A stretch of 64,000 nucleotides of DNA from Acidisoma cellulosilyticum. GTDB taxonomy: Bacteria > Pseudomonadota > Alphaproteobacteria > Acetobacterales > Acetobacteraceae. The stretch is taken from positions 1-64,000 of the forward strand of contig NZ_JAESVA010000017.1 of the NCBI RefSeq assembly GCF_020621385.1. The letters run 5' to 3'. The translations under genes were made by a program, and so were the position numbers. The notes under the pieces are model-generated. The model was given only the letters and a program-made list of their open reading frames with translations, was not told where the DNA came from and searched no databases. Positions 1-9,422 of this stretch are shown one piece after another. Every line of letters begins with the position of its first letter. Positions within the stretch are counted from its first letter, which is position 1.

Positions 1-98
1 AACGCGTTGCGACCACCTTGGCCGGATTCCACGTCATTGCCTTCGTCGGATATATGCTCAAACAAGCTGCGATACTCATGCAAGGTGCATGACACCCT

Positions 99-120
99 CT
101 AGGCTAGGCTAGGCTAGGCT
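99..120. repeat. CTAGG tandem microsatellite
   Basis: Four perfect tandem copies of the pentamer CTAGG followed by a partial CT lie just before the broken MgtC-like gene. This is a short simple repeat with no coding role that I can see. The 98 bases before it contain no complete gene. Confidence 0.85.
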
Positions 121-177
121 GATTGAGCGGTGAACTGGCCGAGCGTCAGTTAAAGGGATCGCGAGCGGTTTTGCTCG

Positions 178-516
178 GTGTATTTGACTTTATTCTGTCG
201 GAAATTCGGCCTCGCCTTCGTCCTCTCCGCGCTGATCGGGCTCGAGCGCGAGATCCGGCAGAAAAACGCCGGTCTTCCGACCTTTACGCTGGTTGGCGTG
301 GCGGCCGCTCTGTTCATGCTCGTCTCGAAATACGGCTTCATGGACGTCATCGAGACCTATCGTGTCGTCTGGACCCCTCCCGTGTGGCCGCCCAGGTTGT
401 CTCCGGCATCGGCTTCGTGGGCGCCGGGGTCATCTTCATGCGCCGTGACGTGGTGCGCAGTCTCGCGACGGCAGCGTCTGTTTGGGTGAGAGCCATGATT
501 CGATTGCCCTTCTCAG
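178..516 (+). pseudogene. MgtC/SapB-family membrane protein, frameshifted and truncated remnant
   Basis: The first frame, from a GTG at 178, encodes a segment with the family signature [17 protein letters not shown] followed by a hydrophobic segment ending near IETYR. The typical continuation, [19 protein letters not shown] then [13 protein letters not shown], is found in a different frame from about base 372. One frameshift near 360-371 therefore splits the gene. After AASVWV the family sequence stops, so the last membrane helix and the C-terminal domain (family length about 140-230 aa) are absent. MgtC proteins are inner-membrane factors linked to magnesium limitation and ATP synthase control. 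This copy should be non-functional. The family call comes from recognised motifs, not from a search. Confidence 0.75.
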
Positions 517-732
517 CATGCAGCAATCTCAAGATCCGCGCGAGTATAGCCATGGCAAACTCGTCTTTGGCGTCGGGCATTAGCTTGGTGGTTCCTCCCG
601 CGCCCACCGCTTGCCTGGCCGGGAAATGATCAAATTGTCCAAGACAGGAGAATAACATCCGGCCTCCACCTTAGTGGCCGAGCTTTCTGAAATCCGGTCT
701 AACGACACGCGCCCCGAGAAGATGGAGCCTCT

Positions 733-1566
733 ATGAATACACACATCACTCGTGATGGCACGGAACTGTTTTTCAAAGACTGGGGAACTGGAAGACCTGT
801 GATCTTCGCCCACGAATGGCCGCTGAGCAGCGATATGTGGGAATATCAAATGACATACCTTGCCGATCGAGGGTGCCGTTGCATCGCTTATGATCGTCGC
901 GGCTTTGGCCGCTCCAGCCAGCCTTGGCGCGGCTACGACTACGACACGTTTGCCGACGATCTAGCGTCTTTGATGCAATCCCTGGATGTCATCGACGGTG
1001 TCTTGATTGGTTCATATACGGGATGCGGGGACGTCGCCCGATATATCGGCAGGCATGGGTCGGGCCGACTGGCTAAGACCGTTTTGATCGGCGGATTGCC
1101 GCCAAATCCCCTTCGAACTGCGGCAAATCTCAGTGGCGTAGAAAAAGCGATGTTTGACCAAGTGCGCGCATCGATCGCCGAAAATCGACAGAGCTTTCTG
1201 TCTAATTACGGTCACGGCCTATATCGAGCGCCGCAGATCGGCGCAGTTGTTCCGGCAGGCGTCCTTGAGTGGACCTTTGCTATGGCTGTCCAAGCTTCGC
1301 CGCGGGCGACCTACGACTCAATCACGGCTCTCTGCGAAGCTGATTTCAGTGCAGATTTTCAGCGCTTTGACTTACCGACGCTGATAATGCACGGCGGCCG
1401 AAGCTTTTTGGGCGAAACAGACGCGGGCCTTGAGTTGAAGAAGGCCATTCCGCATGCGGTATTGGCGGTCTACAATGATGCGCCGCAGGCTATTTGGCTG
1501 ACACATAAGGAGAAGTTGAACGAAGATCTCTTCGCCTTTATCGATGCCGATCAGGGTGACTTCTAG
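733..1566 (+). CDS. alpha/beta-hydrolase of the non-haem haloperoxidase family, catalytic triad lost
   Basis: The 277-residue protein has the full-length haloperoxidase/arylesterase pattern (FKDWGTGRPVIFAHEWPLSSD near 14-34, YDRRGFGRSSQPW near 53-65, ARYIGRHG near 102-109). The nucleophile elbow, normally G-H-S-T-G, reads G-S-Y-T-G at 93-97, so the Ser position holds Tyr95. The acid position after LIMHG is Gly222. The usual histidine in the AP-H-G motif is Gln252. The oxyanion HG has become HE at 27-28. The fold is conserved while all three catalytic residues are replaced, so I infer a non-catalytic or repurposed protein. It starts at an ATG with only a weak upstream GGAG. Neighbours give no pathway. 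Confidence 0.75.
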   Translation: MNTHITRDGTELFFKDWGTGRPVIFAHEWPLSSDMWEYQMTYLADRGCRCIAYDRRGFGRSSQPWRGYDYDTFADDLASLMQSLDVIDGVLIGSYTGCGDVARYIGRHGSGRLAKTVLIGGLPPNPLRTAANLSGVEKAMFDQVRASIAENRQSFLSNYGHGLYRAPQIGAVVPAGVLEWTFAMAVQASPRATYDSITALCEADFSADFQRFDLPTLIMHGGRSFLGETDAGLELKKAIPHAVLAVYNDAPQAIWLTHKEKLNEDLFAFIDADQGDF

Positions 1567-1720
1567 CCTGAAGGCAAGAGGACGTGCTGGAAGGTCTTTC
1601 AGAGATGCGTTGTAGAGAAATGTTTCGAAATTAGCTTGTTCGAGCCTAGTTGAAGCCCGGGTTCCAATTCACACAGAACGGCGCGGCAAATCACCGCTCG
1701 CCGAGAGGTTGCTCCGAACA

Positions 1721-4600
1721 ATGTCTGAGCGGACTATAAAATTTGGTCCATTCACGTGCTTTCCCGCACAACAGAGGTTGATGCTTGGTAATGAGCCCGT
1801 GCGGTTGGGAAGTCGGGCACTAGATTTGCTCTTCGCCTTCCTGGAACGCCCAGGCGAGCTCGTTAGCAAGGACGAACTCATATCCCGCGTTTGGCCAGAC
1901 ACGACTGTTGATGAGGTTAACCTTCGCGTACACATCTCTCTGCTTCGACGAGCCCTTGGTGAAACACAGAAGGGCGGAGCATTTATGGTAACTGTGCCGG
2001 GGCGCGGCTATCGTTTTGTCTGCCCCGTCGATGACACAAACTCCGTGCAAGCCCCTCAAGCGCCTCAACCTCGGTCGGTAGCGTCCGCTGTTCCATTCCC
2101 TCTTGATCACCTAATCGGTCGTGAGGAAATTGTGGCCGCTGTGGTGGCTCAACTAGCATCGCGGCGGTTCGTAACCCTTCTTGGCCCAGGCGGTATCGGT
2201 AAAACGGCCGTGGCCCTTGCAGTGGCAGGAGCAGTGACATCCGTTTATCCCGACGGAATCTTCTTTGTCGATTTGGCTGTGTTAGATGATCCTGGCAGAG
2301 TGCCAGCCGCTGTCGGCGTCTCACTAGGAATTTCGACGTTCGCGGACGATCCGACCCCAGGTGTCCTTGCCAAGCTCGCCAACCGACGGGCTTTGATCAT
2401 CCTCGACAATTGCGAGCGGGTAATAGACGGAACCAATGTACTCGCTGAGCAACTCCTGCGATGCAGCAGTGGGTTGCATATCCTCGCCACAAGCCGCGAA
2501 AGATTGAGAGCTGAAGGCGAGTGGGTTCTCAACCTTCCATCTCTAGCCATGCCACCGCTCAAGTCGAATATGACTGCCGCGGAGGCAATTTCCTATCCAG
2601 CGGTCCAACTTTTTGTCGAACGTGCGACCGCCGTGAACAGTGCGTTTAGGCTGGTTGATGAAGACGCACCCGTGATTGCGGATTTATGCTCCCGCCTGGA
2701 CGGCATCGCACTGGCGATAGAGCTCGCGGCCGGTCATGCTGGAACGTTCGACCTTCGCACTTTGCTGTCTCTAGTAGAAAATCGTTTCAAGCTCCTTTCA
2801 CGGGGGCGCCGCACAGCGGTTCCACGGCATCAAACCATGCGCTCCGTTCTCGATTGGAGTTATGCTTTGACCTCGGACCAAGACCGCATGGTTCTACGGC
2901 GTCTCGCGGTCTTCAAAGGAGCCATAACTTTATCCGCAGCCCGGAAAATCGTCGCGGACGGTATCCTGGACGATGATACGCTTCTGGCAAGTCTGACGAA
3001 TCTAGTCGACAAGTCTCTCGTAGCAACCGAGGTCAGCTCTCTTGGCATTCATTATCGGTTACTCGATACGACACGCGACTATGCCATTGAACGGCTCACA
3101 GAAAGTGGCGAACTAGAAGCGCTATTTTTACGTCATGCGCACTATTATATCGCGATTTTGCTGGATGCAGAGGCAAACTGGACCACGACGCCTTCAGCGG
3201 TATGGGTCACGACATTCAGCAGAGAGATGGGCAATATTCGCTCTTCTTTGGATTGGGCATTTTCTGAGAGCGGCGACACCCAACTGGCGATTAAGCTAGC
3301 TTCAGCCGCTGCCCCGATGCTCTTCGATTTGTCGATGGTTCAGGAAAGCCGACGGCGAGCTTCGCAAGCTCTAGATGCTCTCGCGGAGCAACAAGTGGTC
3401 GATGAGCCGGTTTCCATGCGCCTGCTTACGACCCTTGGTTCCGCGATGATGTACACGCCGGGACCGATTCCCAAAACGGTTGAAGTCTGGGAAAGGGTCG
3501 TAAGCCTGTCCAGAGCTCTGTCTGAGACCAGATTTGAAGCTCGTGCGCTTTGGGGATTATGGACTTCGGCTATCTATGGTGGGCGGCCCCGCGAAGCATA
3601 TTCAATTGGAGTTCGCTATCGAAATTTGGCTCTTCGCATCCGGGATGAGGATAAGCGACGGCAGTCCGATAGGTTGCTTGGGGTGGGTCTCCATATGGCA
3701 GGCAAGCAACGGAGCGCGCTTAGACGCCTCGAACGAATGGCCACGACTTACGACCATGAGAACTTACGTTGGCATACTGTAGGCTTCCAGGTCGATCAGG
3801 GTCTTATGGTCCGTGCGACGCTTGCCAGAGTATTGTGGCTCGTCGGCTTGCCCGACCGCGCTAAGCAGCTAACAGAACAATCTCTCAAGTCTGCCGTTGT
3901 GCAGGGGCAGGTGATTACCTTGTGCTATTTTCTGGCGGAGGCGGCGATCCCGGTGGCTTGCTTTGCCGGGGAGTGGGAGGCAGCGAGAAGTGCGTTGGCG
4001 CTACTTCAGGAGACATCATCGCAAGGAGGTTTGGCCACCTGGCAACAGGTTGCCAACGGTGCAGAAATCGCCATTGCAGCGATGGAGGGGGCGACCGTAG
4101 CGCCTAGCCAGTTCGCCGAGGTGGTTTCAGCAGCACTGCGCACCGGCCACGGAGCGCATATACCTTGGATCTCATGCCTGATGGCCCAGGCCGCGCTCAA
4201 TGCGGGTGAGAGCGTGACCGGCATAAACCTAGTGGAGACCGCGCTGCAGCACTGCGACCGCACAGGTGACCAGTGGTGTCGCCCTGAATTGCTCCGGCTA
4301 AAGGGAATGCTACTCGAAATGGCGCAACCAGATAGTTTAGCTGCCACTGCCTGCCTTGACGAAGCGCTGACGACCGCGCGACGTCAACAAGCGCTCGCCT
4401 GGGAGCTTCGAATCGTGACGAGCCAGGAAACGGCCTGCCTCCGCCGCGGAACTCAACCTCACCCTGCTGGAGGCTTGCGCTCCGTTTTTGAACGTTTCAC
4501 TGAGGGCTTCGGAACCGCTGACCTGCGCGCCGCCCAGCATCTGTTGGGCCATTCAAATTCGACGCAGCCTCCTTTGCCAGTATCGACCGCTCAAACCTAA
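1721..4600 (+). CDS. winged-helix transcriptional regulator fused to a STAND/NB-ARC-type ATPase
   Basis: Residues 5-100 form an OmpR/PhoB-type winged helix (RALDLLFAFLERPGELVSKDELISRVWP, ending in the VPGRGYRFVCPV wing). This is followed by an ATPase with Walker A GPGGIGKT (155-162) and a Walker B-like LIILDN (225-230). The C-terminal half is helical, alanine-rich and TPR-like. The layout matches the AfsR/MalT-like signal-transduction ATPases that bind DNA and oligomerise with ATP. Total length is 959 aa. I chose the ATG at 1721 over an in-frame TTG at 1709 because GAGAGG lies 12 bases before the ATG. An AraC regulator follows on the same strand. Target genes are unknown. The neighbouring hydrolase and reductase genes are possible targets. 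Confidence 0.85.
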   Translation: MSERTIKFGPFTCFPAQQRLMLGNEPVRLGSRALDLLFAFLERPGELVSKDELISRVWPDTTVDEVNLRVHISLLRRALGETQKGGAFMVTVPGRGYRFVCPVDDTNSVQAPQAPQPRSVASAVPFPLDHLIGREEIVAAVVAQLASRRFVTLLGPGGIGKTAVALAVAGAVTSVYPDGIFFVDLAVLDDPGRVPAAVGVSLGISTFADDPTPGVLAKLANRRALIILDNCERVIDGTNVLAEQLLRCSSGLHILATSRERLRAEGEWVLNLPSLAMPPLKSNMTAAEAISYPAVQLFVERATAVNSAFRLVDEDAPVIADLCSRLDGIALAIELAAGHAGTFDLRTLLSLVENRFKLLSRGRRTAVPRHQTMRSVLDWSYALTSDQDRMVLRRLAVFKGAITLSAARKIVADGILDDDTLLASLTNLVDKSLVATEVSSLGIHYRLLDTTRDYAIERLTESGELEALFLRHAHYYIAILLDAEANWTTTPSAVWVTTFSREMGNIRSSLDWAFSESGDTQLAIKLASAAAPMLFDLSMVQESRRRASQALDALAEQQVVDEPVSMRLLTTLGSAMMYTPGPIPKTVEVWERVVSLSRALSETRFEARALWGLWTSAIYGGRPREAYSIGVRYRNLALRIRDEDKRRQSDRLLGVGLHMAGKQRSALRRLERMATTYDHENLRWHTVGFQVDQGLMVRATLARVLWLVGLPDRAKQLTEQSLKSAVVQGQVITLCYFLAEAAIPVACFAGEWEAARSALALLQETSSQGGLATWQQVANGAEIAIAAMEGATVAPSQFAEVVSAALRTGHGAHIPWISCLMAQAALNAGESVTGINLVETALQHCDRTGDQWCRPELLRLKGMLLEMAQPDSLAATACLDEALTTARRQQALAWELRIVTSQETACLRRGTQPHPAGGLRSVFERFTEGFGTADLRAAQHLLGHSNSTQPPLPVSTAQT

Positions 4601-4781
4601 CTATCTGATAAGATAAGATTATCGGAAGCATTTTGCGGCCTTAGGTGCGTCATACGGTGGTGGGACCGTAAACGCCGTAGCTACGGGTGATCTCCGCTTT
4701 CATAAAGAACAACATCGTTAAACACGCCTACCGTCAGGTTCTCATCCAGATTGGCGTGACATTTCACGTCAAGGATCTGCC

Positions 4782-5777
4782 ATGACGACGTATGCACTGC
4801 CCCAATGGAGCAGTAGCCAGAGCGCAGACCACTCTGCTCAGGCTCTCGCCAGAACACTACATCTCGGGCCAACCATCACGCTCCAACCGGACGGTCGGCA
4901 AAGCCCACAAATTTCAATCACACGGTTGCGATGCGATGAAAATCGCGGAGGTAGGCGGATCTCGATACCGAATGACGACGGTTGGGCAGCAAATGTTCAA
5001 TTGCGGTCGGTTCCACTGCGAGCGCTTTGGGTCGATGGAAAGCCTACGCCGAAAGCTCCCTATGAAGCTGGCACAACATGTATGCTGGATTTACGCAGAG
5101 ACCTCGTTTGCTGCGTGAGCAGCCCGTTCGACTGTATCAGGATTGATTTGCCGCGCGCCGCCTTAGATGAGTTTGCTGATGAAATCGGAGCGGCCACTAT
5201 AACGCATCTCAATTTCCGCCACGGCGTCGCAGTTGATGATGCAGTCTTGAAGAACATCGGCCAAAGCTTGCTGCCCGCCGTCGAACACCCCGAGACTGTT
5301 AACCATCTTTTCCTGGATTATATCTCCCTTGCTTTTAGAGCCCATGTCGCAACCATTTACGGAGGGCTGAATCAGCCTCGCTATACCAAGAACCAAGGCT
5401 TGGCCCCGTGGCAAACAAAACGTGCGACTGAAATGATGGAATCACGGTTAGAGGGGGATATCTCCTTCGCTGACGTCGCCCGAGAATGTCGCCTGTCCCG
5501 AAGCCACTTTGCCCGGGCGTTCAAACAATCGACAGGCTTTCCTCCCCATCGATGGCTTCAACAGCGCCGTGTGGAACATGCCAGAGACCTGCTTCTGAAA
5601 GATAAACTCACGCTCGCAGAAATTGCCGTTCGGTGTGGTTTCGCAGATCAAAGCCACTTCAATCGTGTATTTCTGAGCCATGCCGGAACTACCCCTGGGA
5701 CGTGGCGTCGTCGGCACCGTTCAGCCCCTGCATATACGCCGAGCGTATCGAGCCATCTCGAGACGGCTTGCATATAG
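4782..5777 (+). CDS. AraC-family transcriptional regulator
   Basis: This is a 331-residue protein whose last 110 residues hold two helix-turn-helix motifs of the AraC/XylS type. The first is around DISFADVARECRLSRSHFARAF. The second is around LTLAEIAVRCGFADQSHFNRVF, followed by the typical GTTPGTWRR end. The N-terminal 200 residues are a variable sensor part that I cannot assign to an effector. It starts at an ATG preceded by AAGGATC. It follows the large ATPase regulator by 181 bases and points toward the leftward ene-reductase operon, which would be a natural target. That link is inference. Confidence 0.9.
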   Translation: MTTYALPQWSSSQSADHSAQALARTLHLGPTITLQPDGRQSPQISITRLRCDENRGGRRISIPNDDGWAANVQLRSVPLRALWVDGKPTPKAPYEAGTTCMLDLRRDLVCCVSSPFDCIRIDLPRAALDEFADEIGAATITHLNFRHGVAVDDAVLKNIGQSLLPAVEHPETVNHLFLDYISLAFRAHVATIYGGLNQPRYTKNQGLAPWQTKRATEMMESRLEGDISFADVARECRLSRSHFARAFKQSTGFPPHRWLQQRRVEHARDLLLKDKLTLAEIAVRCGFADQSHFNRVFLSHAGTTPGTWRRRHRSAPAYTPSVSSHLETACI

Positions 5778-5853
5778 GTCGCCAAACTCAAGGCGAACCT
5801 CCCCAAGCGCGGCACACTGATTGGCTGTATGCCGCGCTCACACTCCGAGAGTG

Positions 5854-6072
5854 TCAGTGACCTCCGTGAGAGTGTTGGTAGACATTATAATGTTTACCGT
5901 AGAAATTTTTATGCTTTCTTTTATGAGCCTTTTTATATGGAGCACCTTCCAGTGTTGGATGGCCCTGGCTATCCACAGGCGAACCTGTAACTTGAGCAAA
6001 AGCCGAGTCGAATGACATCGGAACTGCAAGAACAAAGGCACTGAGTGTCGCGACAATTATAATCCGAGACAT
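5854..6072 (-). CDS. small secreted His/Lys/Tyr-rich protein
   Basis: This 72-residue protein starts at an internal ATG at 6072, preceded by AGAGAAAG on its strand; the longer reading frame upstream has no signal. It has a clear signal peptide (MSRIIIVATLSAFVLAVPM, cleavage probable after FAFA-like SAFA). The mature C-terminus is rich in His, Lys and Tyr (KKAHKRKHKNFYGKHYN, ending HSHGGH). Such peptides are common in alphaproteobacteria and could bind metal or acidic polymer, but no family function is known to me. A second peptide of similar design lies at 30803-30970 beside the copper genes. Confidence 0.65.
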   Translation of the reverse strand: MSRIIIVATLSAFVLAVPMSFDSAFAQVTGSPVDSQGHPTLEGAPYKKAHKRKHKNFYGKHYNVYQHSHGGH

Positions 6073-6301
6073 TGTGTTCTTTCTCTTAAAAATGCGCCGA
6101 CTGAAGGTAGGTTCGCAGCCTCGAATTTGATTCGGAATTTTCTTCAATCGGCAGCGCATGAAGATGGTTCTCCACCGACTTTGACTGCGCATTTTATTTT
6201 AAAATCGCCTGGGAATTTTTATTGAACGAATGCGCGATTTTTGTCGGCACATCTCGGAATGGATATGACCGCTCTGCTGACAATATTCAGGCATTTTGGT
6301 C

Positions 6302-7402
6302 TTAGGCAGCGACCTCCTCATAGAGGGGATAGTCGGTATATCCCTTGGACCCACCATAGTAGAAGGTTGTCCGATCATAGGGATTGAGTGGAAGACCGTC
6401 ACGAAACCGCCGAACCAAGTCTGGATTAGCGATGAAGTGTCGACCGAAGGCCACTAGATCCGCATCTCCGCCTTCGATGATTGCCTCGGCACTCGCTTGG
6501 TCAAAGCCACCCGCAGCAATAATCGGCCCACCAAAGTGGAACTTCAGGGCAGCAGCGGCGACCGCTGTTTGATCGCCCTTTTCAGTATTTCCGACAATGC
6601 GGGGTTCGATAATGTGCAGGTATCCAACACCCCGTGCCTTCAAACCGCGGGCGACGTAGCTGAACAAAGCCTCAGGATTGCTATCATGCATACCATTAAA
6701 ACTGCCGCTCGGCCCTAGGCGCACACCGGTCCGCCCTGGCCCCCAGTAAGCCGCGACCGCATCCACGACATCGAACAGGAAGCGCGCCCGGTTCTCGATT
6801 GAGCCGCCATAGGCATCGGCTCTTTCGTTAGAGCCATCTTGAAGAAACTGGTCGATGAGATAGCCATTGGCGGCATGGATTTCGACACCGTCGAACCCTG
6901 CAGTCCTCGCCCGCACGGCCGCCTGGGCATATTGCCCAACGATTGTCGGGATTTCCTCCGTCGCGATGGCCCGAGCCGGTGTGACCGGTCCCGGACCATT
7001 TTCCAGCAACGCATTGAGGGTCAAGTCTGACTTCGATGGCGTTATCGGAGACCCGCCACCAGGTTGTAGGTCGGAATGCGATACGCGCCCGACGTGCCAA
7101 AGCTGCAGCAAAATTTTGGCGCCCTTCGCGTGGACGGCATCAGTTACTTTACGCCAGCCCGCTACCTGCTCGTCATTCTCGATTCCAGGAGAGCCGTAGC
7201 CACCATTCCCCTGTCTTGTGATGAAGGTTGCCTCTGAAATCAGTAGTCCGCCCAGCGTTGCCCGCTTGGCGTAGTAATCCACCATCATGGGGCCGGGAAT
7301 GTTCCCAGGGGTTCTGGACCTCATGCGGGTCAGTGGCGCGAGCACGACGCGATGAGACAGCTCAAATGCTCCAATCTGAATCGGAGAAAGTAAGGTTGCC
7401 AT
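6302..7402 (-). CDS. Old Yellow Enzyme family alkene reductase (first copy)
   Basis: The 366-residue FMN-dependent NAD(P)H:flavin oxidoreductase starts SPIQIGAFELSHRVVLAPLTRMRS and carries the substrate-binding His176/Asn179 pair in HAANGYLIDQFLQDGSN. The C-terminal GGPIIAAGGF and ADLVAFGRHFIANPDL motifs bind FMN phosphate. It matches N-ethylmaleimide reductase/xenobiotic reductase proteins in length and motif order. It would reduce activated C=C bonds of enones, maleimides or nitro compounds in the cytoplasm. It is the last gene of the leftward operon that begins at 12546, 21 bases after the DUF427 gene. The operon contains a second paralogue at 8254-9354. Confidence 0.93.
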   Translation of the reverse strand: MATLLSPIQIGAFELSHRVVLAPLTRMRSRTPGNIPGPMMVDYYAKRATLGGLLISEATFITRQGNGGYGSPGIENDEQVAGWRKVTDAVHAKGAKILLQLWHVGRVSHSDLQPGGGSPITPSKSDLTLNALLENGPGPVTPARAIATEEIPTIVGQYAQAAVRARTAGFDGVEIHAANGYLIDQFLQDGSNERADAYGGSIENRARFLFDVVDAVAAYWGPGRTGVRLGPSGSFNGMHDSNPEALFSYVARGLKARGVGYLHIIEPRIVGNTEKGDQTAVAAAALKFHFGGPIIAAGGFDQASAEAIIEGGDADLVAFGRHFIANPDLVRRFRDGLPLNPYDRTTFYYGGSKGYTDYPLYEEVAA

Positions 7403-7423
7403 AGCGATTACCCTCCTATTTCC

Positions 7424-7804
7424 TCAAACTGGATTTTCTTCGATCGCGTCCACGCGCTCCGGATAAAACGCGAGATGATCTTTTATCTCCGCTACCGCTT
7501 CGAATGGCGCCTCATAGGTCCAGATTGCGTCAGTCGAACCTCTGCCACCTGCGGGTATGGAGAAATACGCCGCATCACCCTTGTAGGGGCAGTAGGTCTC
7601 CGTGGCGGAACGCTCCAATGCGTCCATCGAAACATCCTTCCTTGGGATGTATTGGACCGGGGGATAGTGCGCTTCACGCAGAATCAGAGCGTCAGTCGTA
7701 TCGGCAATCACGGTCCCGCCAAGCATCACGGTGACACGCTTTGGATTCCGCTCAATGGTAATGGGATGATCAGGACCAGGAATTTTAATCGTTTTCGTAG
7801 ACAA
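7424..7804 (-). CDS. DUF427 domain protein
   Basis: The 126-residue protein covers the DUF427 domain: an N-terminal HPITIERNPKRVTVMLGGTVIADT strand pair, then the family signature YFPPVQYIPR-like segment (HYPPVQYIPRKDV), ETYCPYKGDAAYFSIP and the final AFYPERVDAIEE. The domain is a small beta fold found in many oxidative or nitrosative operons. Its biochemical role is not established. It sits inside the operon with 32 bases to the SnoaL-like gene upstream and 21 to the ene-reductase downstream, so it is surely co-transcribed. Confidence 0.9.
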   Translation of the reverse strand: MSTKTIKIPGPDHPITIERNPKRVTVMLGGTVIADTTDALILREAHYPPVQYIPRKDVSMDALERSATETYCPYKGDAAYFSIPAGGRGSTDAIWTYEAPFEAVAEIKDHLAFYPERVDAIEENPV

Positions 7805-7836
7805 GGGTCGTCTCCTTGCTTGTCGATGGATATCGA

Positions 7837-8238
7837 TCAGTTTGGGAAATTGCTGCCGAACATGGGGAGGCCGCTGACCGAGGACGCCAGCGTCGCTTCA
7901 TCCTGCAAGACGTCCCAATGTTCGGCGAGCAGACCATTCTCAATGCGCAGGATATCAACACCAACCCACGCAGCCGGACGGCCATTTCCGGAGAAACGCC
8001 CATGAACCATGACGAAGTTCTCTTCGGCGAGGATCAGTCCATGCTCGTAGCGGAGCGTGTTCGGTACCGAACGAATTAAGTCGAAAAGGCCTTCACGCCC
8101 CGGCGCGATATGGGCGCTGTGCTGGATGTAGTCAGGTGACCAGAAATGCCAGGCCGTGTCGTAATCTCGCTTATTGAACAAAGTGTCGAATGCCTGGATC
8201 ACGAAGGCTTTGTTCGCTTCGGTCACGCTGATTGTCAT
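7837..8238 (-). CDS. SnoaL-like (NTF2 fold) ester cyclase-type protein
   Basis: The 133-residue protein matches the SnoaL-like group: N-terminal FDTLFNKRDYDTAWHFWSPDYIQHSAHIAPGREGLFDLIR, then FVMVHGRFSGNG and VGVDILRIENGLLAEHWDVLQDE. This group has an NTF2-like cone fold and is annotated as predicted aldol-condensation or polyketide cyclase-like enzymes. In such oxidoreductase operons its substrate is unknown. The start ATG lies 15 bases beyond the stop of the upstream ene-reductase gene. Confidence 0.88.
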   Translation of the reverse strand: MTISVTEANKAFVIQAFDTLFNKRDYDTAWHFWSPDYIQHSAHIAPGREGLFDLIRSVPNTLRYEHGLILAEENFVMVHGRFSGNGRPAAWVGVDILRIENGLLAEHWDVLQDEATLASSVSGLPMFGSNFPN

Positions 8239-8253
8239 GGCTGCTGTCTCCGA

Positions 8254-9354
8254 TCAGGCCGCCACAGCGGCGTCGTAGGACGGAAAGTCGGTGTAATGAC
8301 GCTCGTCTCCACCCCAGAATGCCTCTCGCACGTAGGGCGTGAGAGGCAGGTTCTTCAGGAAGCGCTGCGGCAAATCCGGATTGGATGTGAAATAGCGCCC
8401 GAAAGCGATTGCATCGGCATCACCGCGTGCCACGGTAGCCTCTGCACCGTCGTGGTCGAAACCACCGGCGGCGATGATTGGCCCTTTGAACACGCCGCGT
8501 AGGAAGGACGACGCGACCGGCGCCTGGCCCTCGTGGATCGTCTCCACGCCGCTTACCCGCGGCTCGATGATATGCAGATAAGCGAGACCGTATTGGTTCA
8601 GATGCCCCGCGAAGGCGCCGAAGGTCGCCTCGGGATCACTGTCCGAGATTGAACCCCATGTACCGCTCGGCGAGACACGGACTCCGACACGGCTAGCACC
8701 GAAGACTGAGATCAGGGCCTCGGTCAGTTCCGTCGAGAAGCGCATCCGGTTTGCGATCGACCCACCATAGGCGTCCGTCCGCTTGTTGGTGCCGTCCTGT
8801 AGGAATGTATCGGCCAGATAGCCGTTCGCGTTGTGCAGTTCGATGCCGTCGAAGCCCGCGTCTTTCGCGCGCAGCGCGCCTTGGCGGAAGCTTTCAACGA
8901 GCGTGGGGATTTCCGCGATGTCCACGGCACGATGCGGAGAGACCGGGACCCAACCATTCTGGGTCAGGGCCTGGCCCTCGAAGGGCACCACCGACGGCGC
9001 GATCGGCGCTTTGCCGTCACTGAGGTCGACATGGCTTTGACGACCATCATGGGCAATCTGCATGACCATAAGACCGCCCTTGGCGTGGACCGCATCGGTA
9101 ATCTGGCGCCAGCCCTCAACATGGGCGTCCGTGTAGATGCCGGGCGCACCGATATAGCCGCGGCTGTCATGGGACGGGTGAGCGGACTCCGTGATGATCA
9201 GGCCACCCTGGGACGCCCGCTGGCCATAATACGCCACCATCATCGGGCTTGGCGTTTCGTCATCCAGAGCACGCAGGCGCGTTGTCGGCGCGTGAATGAC
9301 GCGGTGCTGTAGCGTGAGAGCCCCTATGGTGACGGGTGAAAAGAGATTGGACAT
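8254..9354 (-). CDS. Old Yellow Enzyme family alkene reductase (second copy)
   Basis: This is a 366-residue FMN ene-reductase, the same length as the copy at 6302-7402 but clearly divergent. It has LFSPVTIGALTLQHRVIHAPTTR at the start, His174/Asn177 in HNANGYLADTFLQDGTN, and GPIIAAGGFDHDGAEA with FGRYFTSNPDLPQRF at the end. Two separately diverged ene-reductases in one operon suggest different substrate ranges and not a recent duplication. It is followed 15 bases later by the SnoaL-like gene. Confidence 0.93.
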   Translation of the reverse strand: MSNLFSPVTIGALTLQHRVIHAPTTRLRALDDETPSPMMVAYYGQRASQGGLIITESAHPSHDSRGYIGAPGIYTDAHVEGWRQITDAVHAKGGLMVMQIAHDGRQSHVDLSDGKAPIAPSVVPFEGQALTQNGWVPVSPHRAVDIAEIPTLVESFRQGALRAKDAGFDGIELHNANGYLADTFLQDGTNKRTDAYGGSIANRMRFSTELTEALISVFGASRVGVRVSPSGTWGSISDSDPEATFGAFAGHLNQYGLAYLHIIEPRVSGVETIHEGQAPVASSFLRGVFKGPIIAAGGFDHDGAEATVARGDADAIAFGRYFTSNPDLPQRFLKNLPLTPYVREAFWGGDERHYTDFPSYDAAVAA

Positions 9355-9422
9355 TTGATAGGCCTTCCGACAGGCCAGCGTGGCCGATGACGGTCACGCT
9401 GGCCCCTTGTGGGATGGAAACG

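Noticed and set aside
123-629. 168-residue frame as an intact gene
   Set aside because: Only its middle part matches MgtC; the beginning of the family domain is in another frame, so it is part of a pseudogene.
5840-5854. ACACTC-CGA-GAGTGT hairpin as a terminator of the small His-rich gene
   Set aside because: The stem is only six pairs and there is no T run on either strand.
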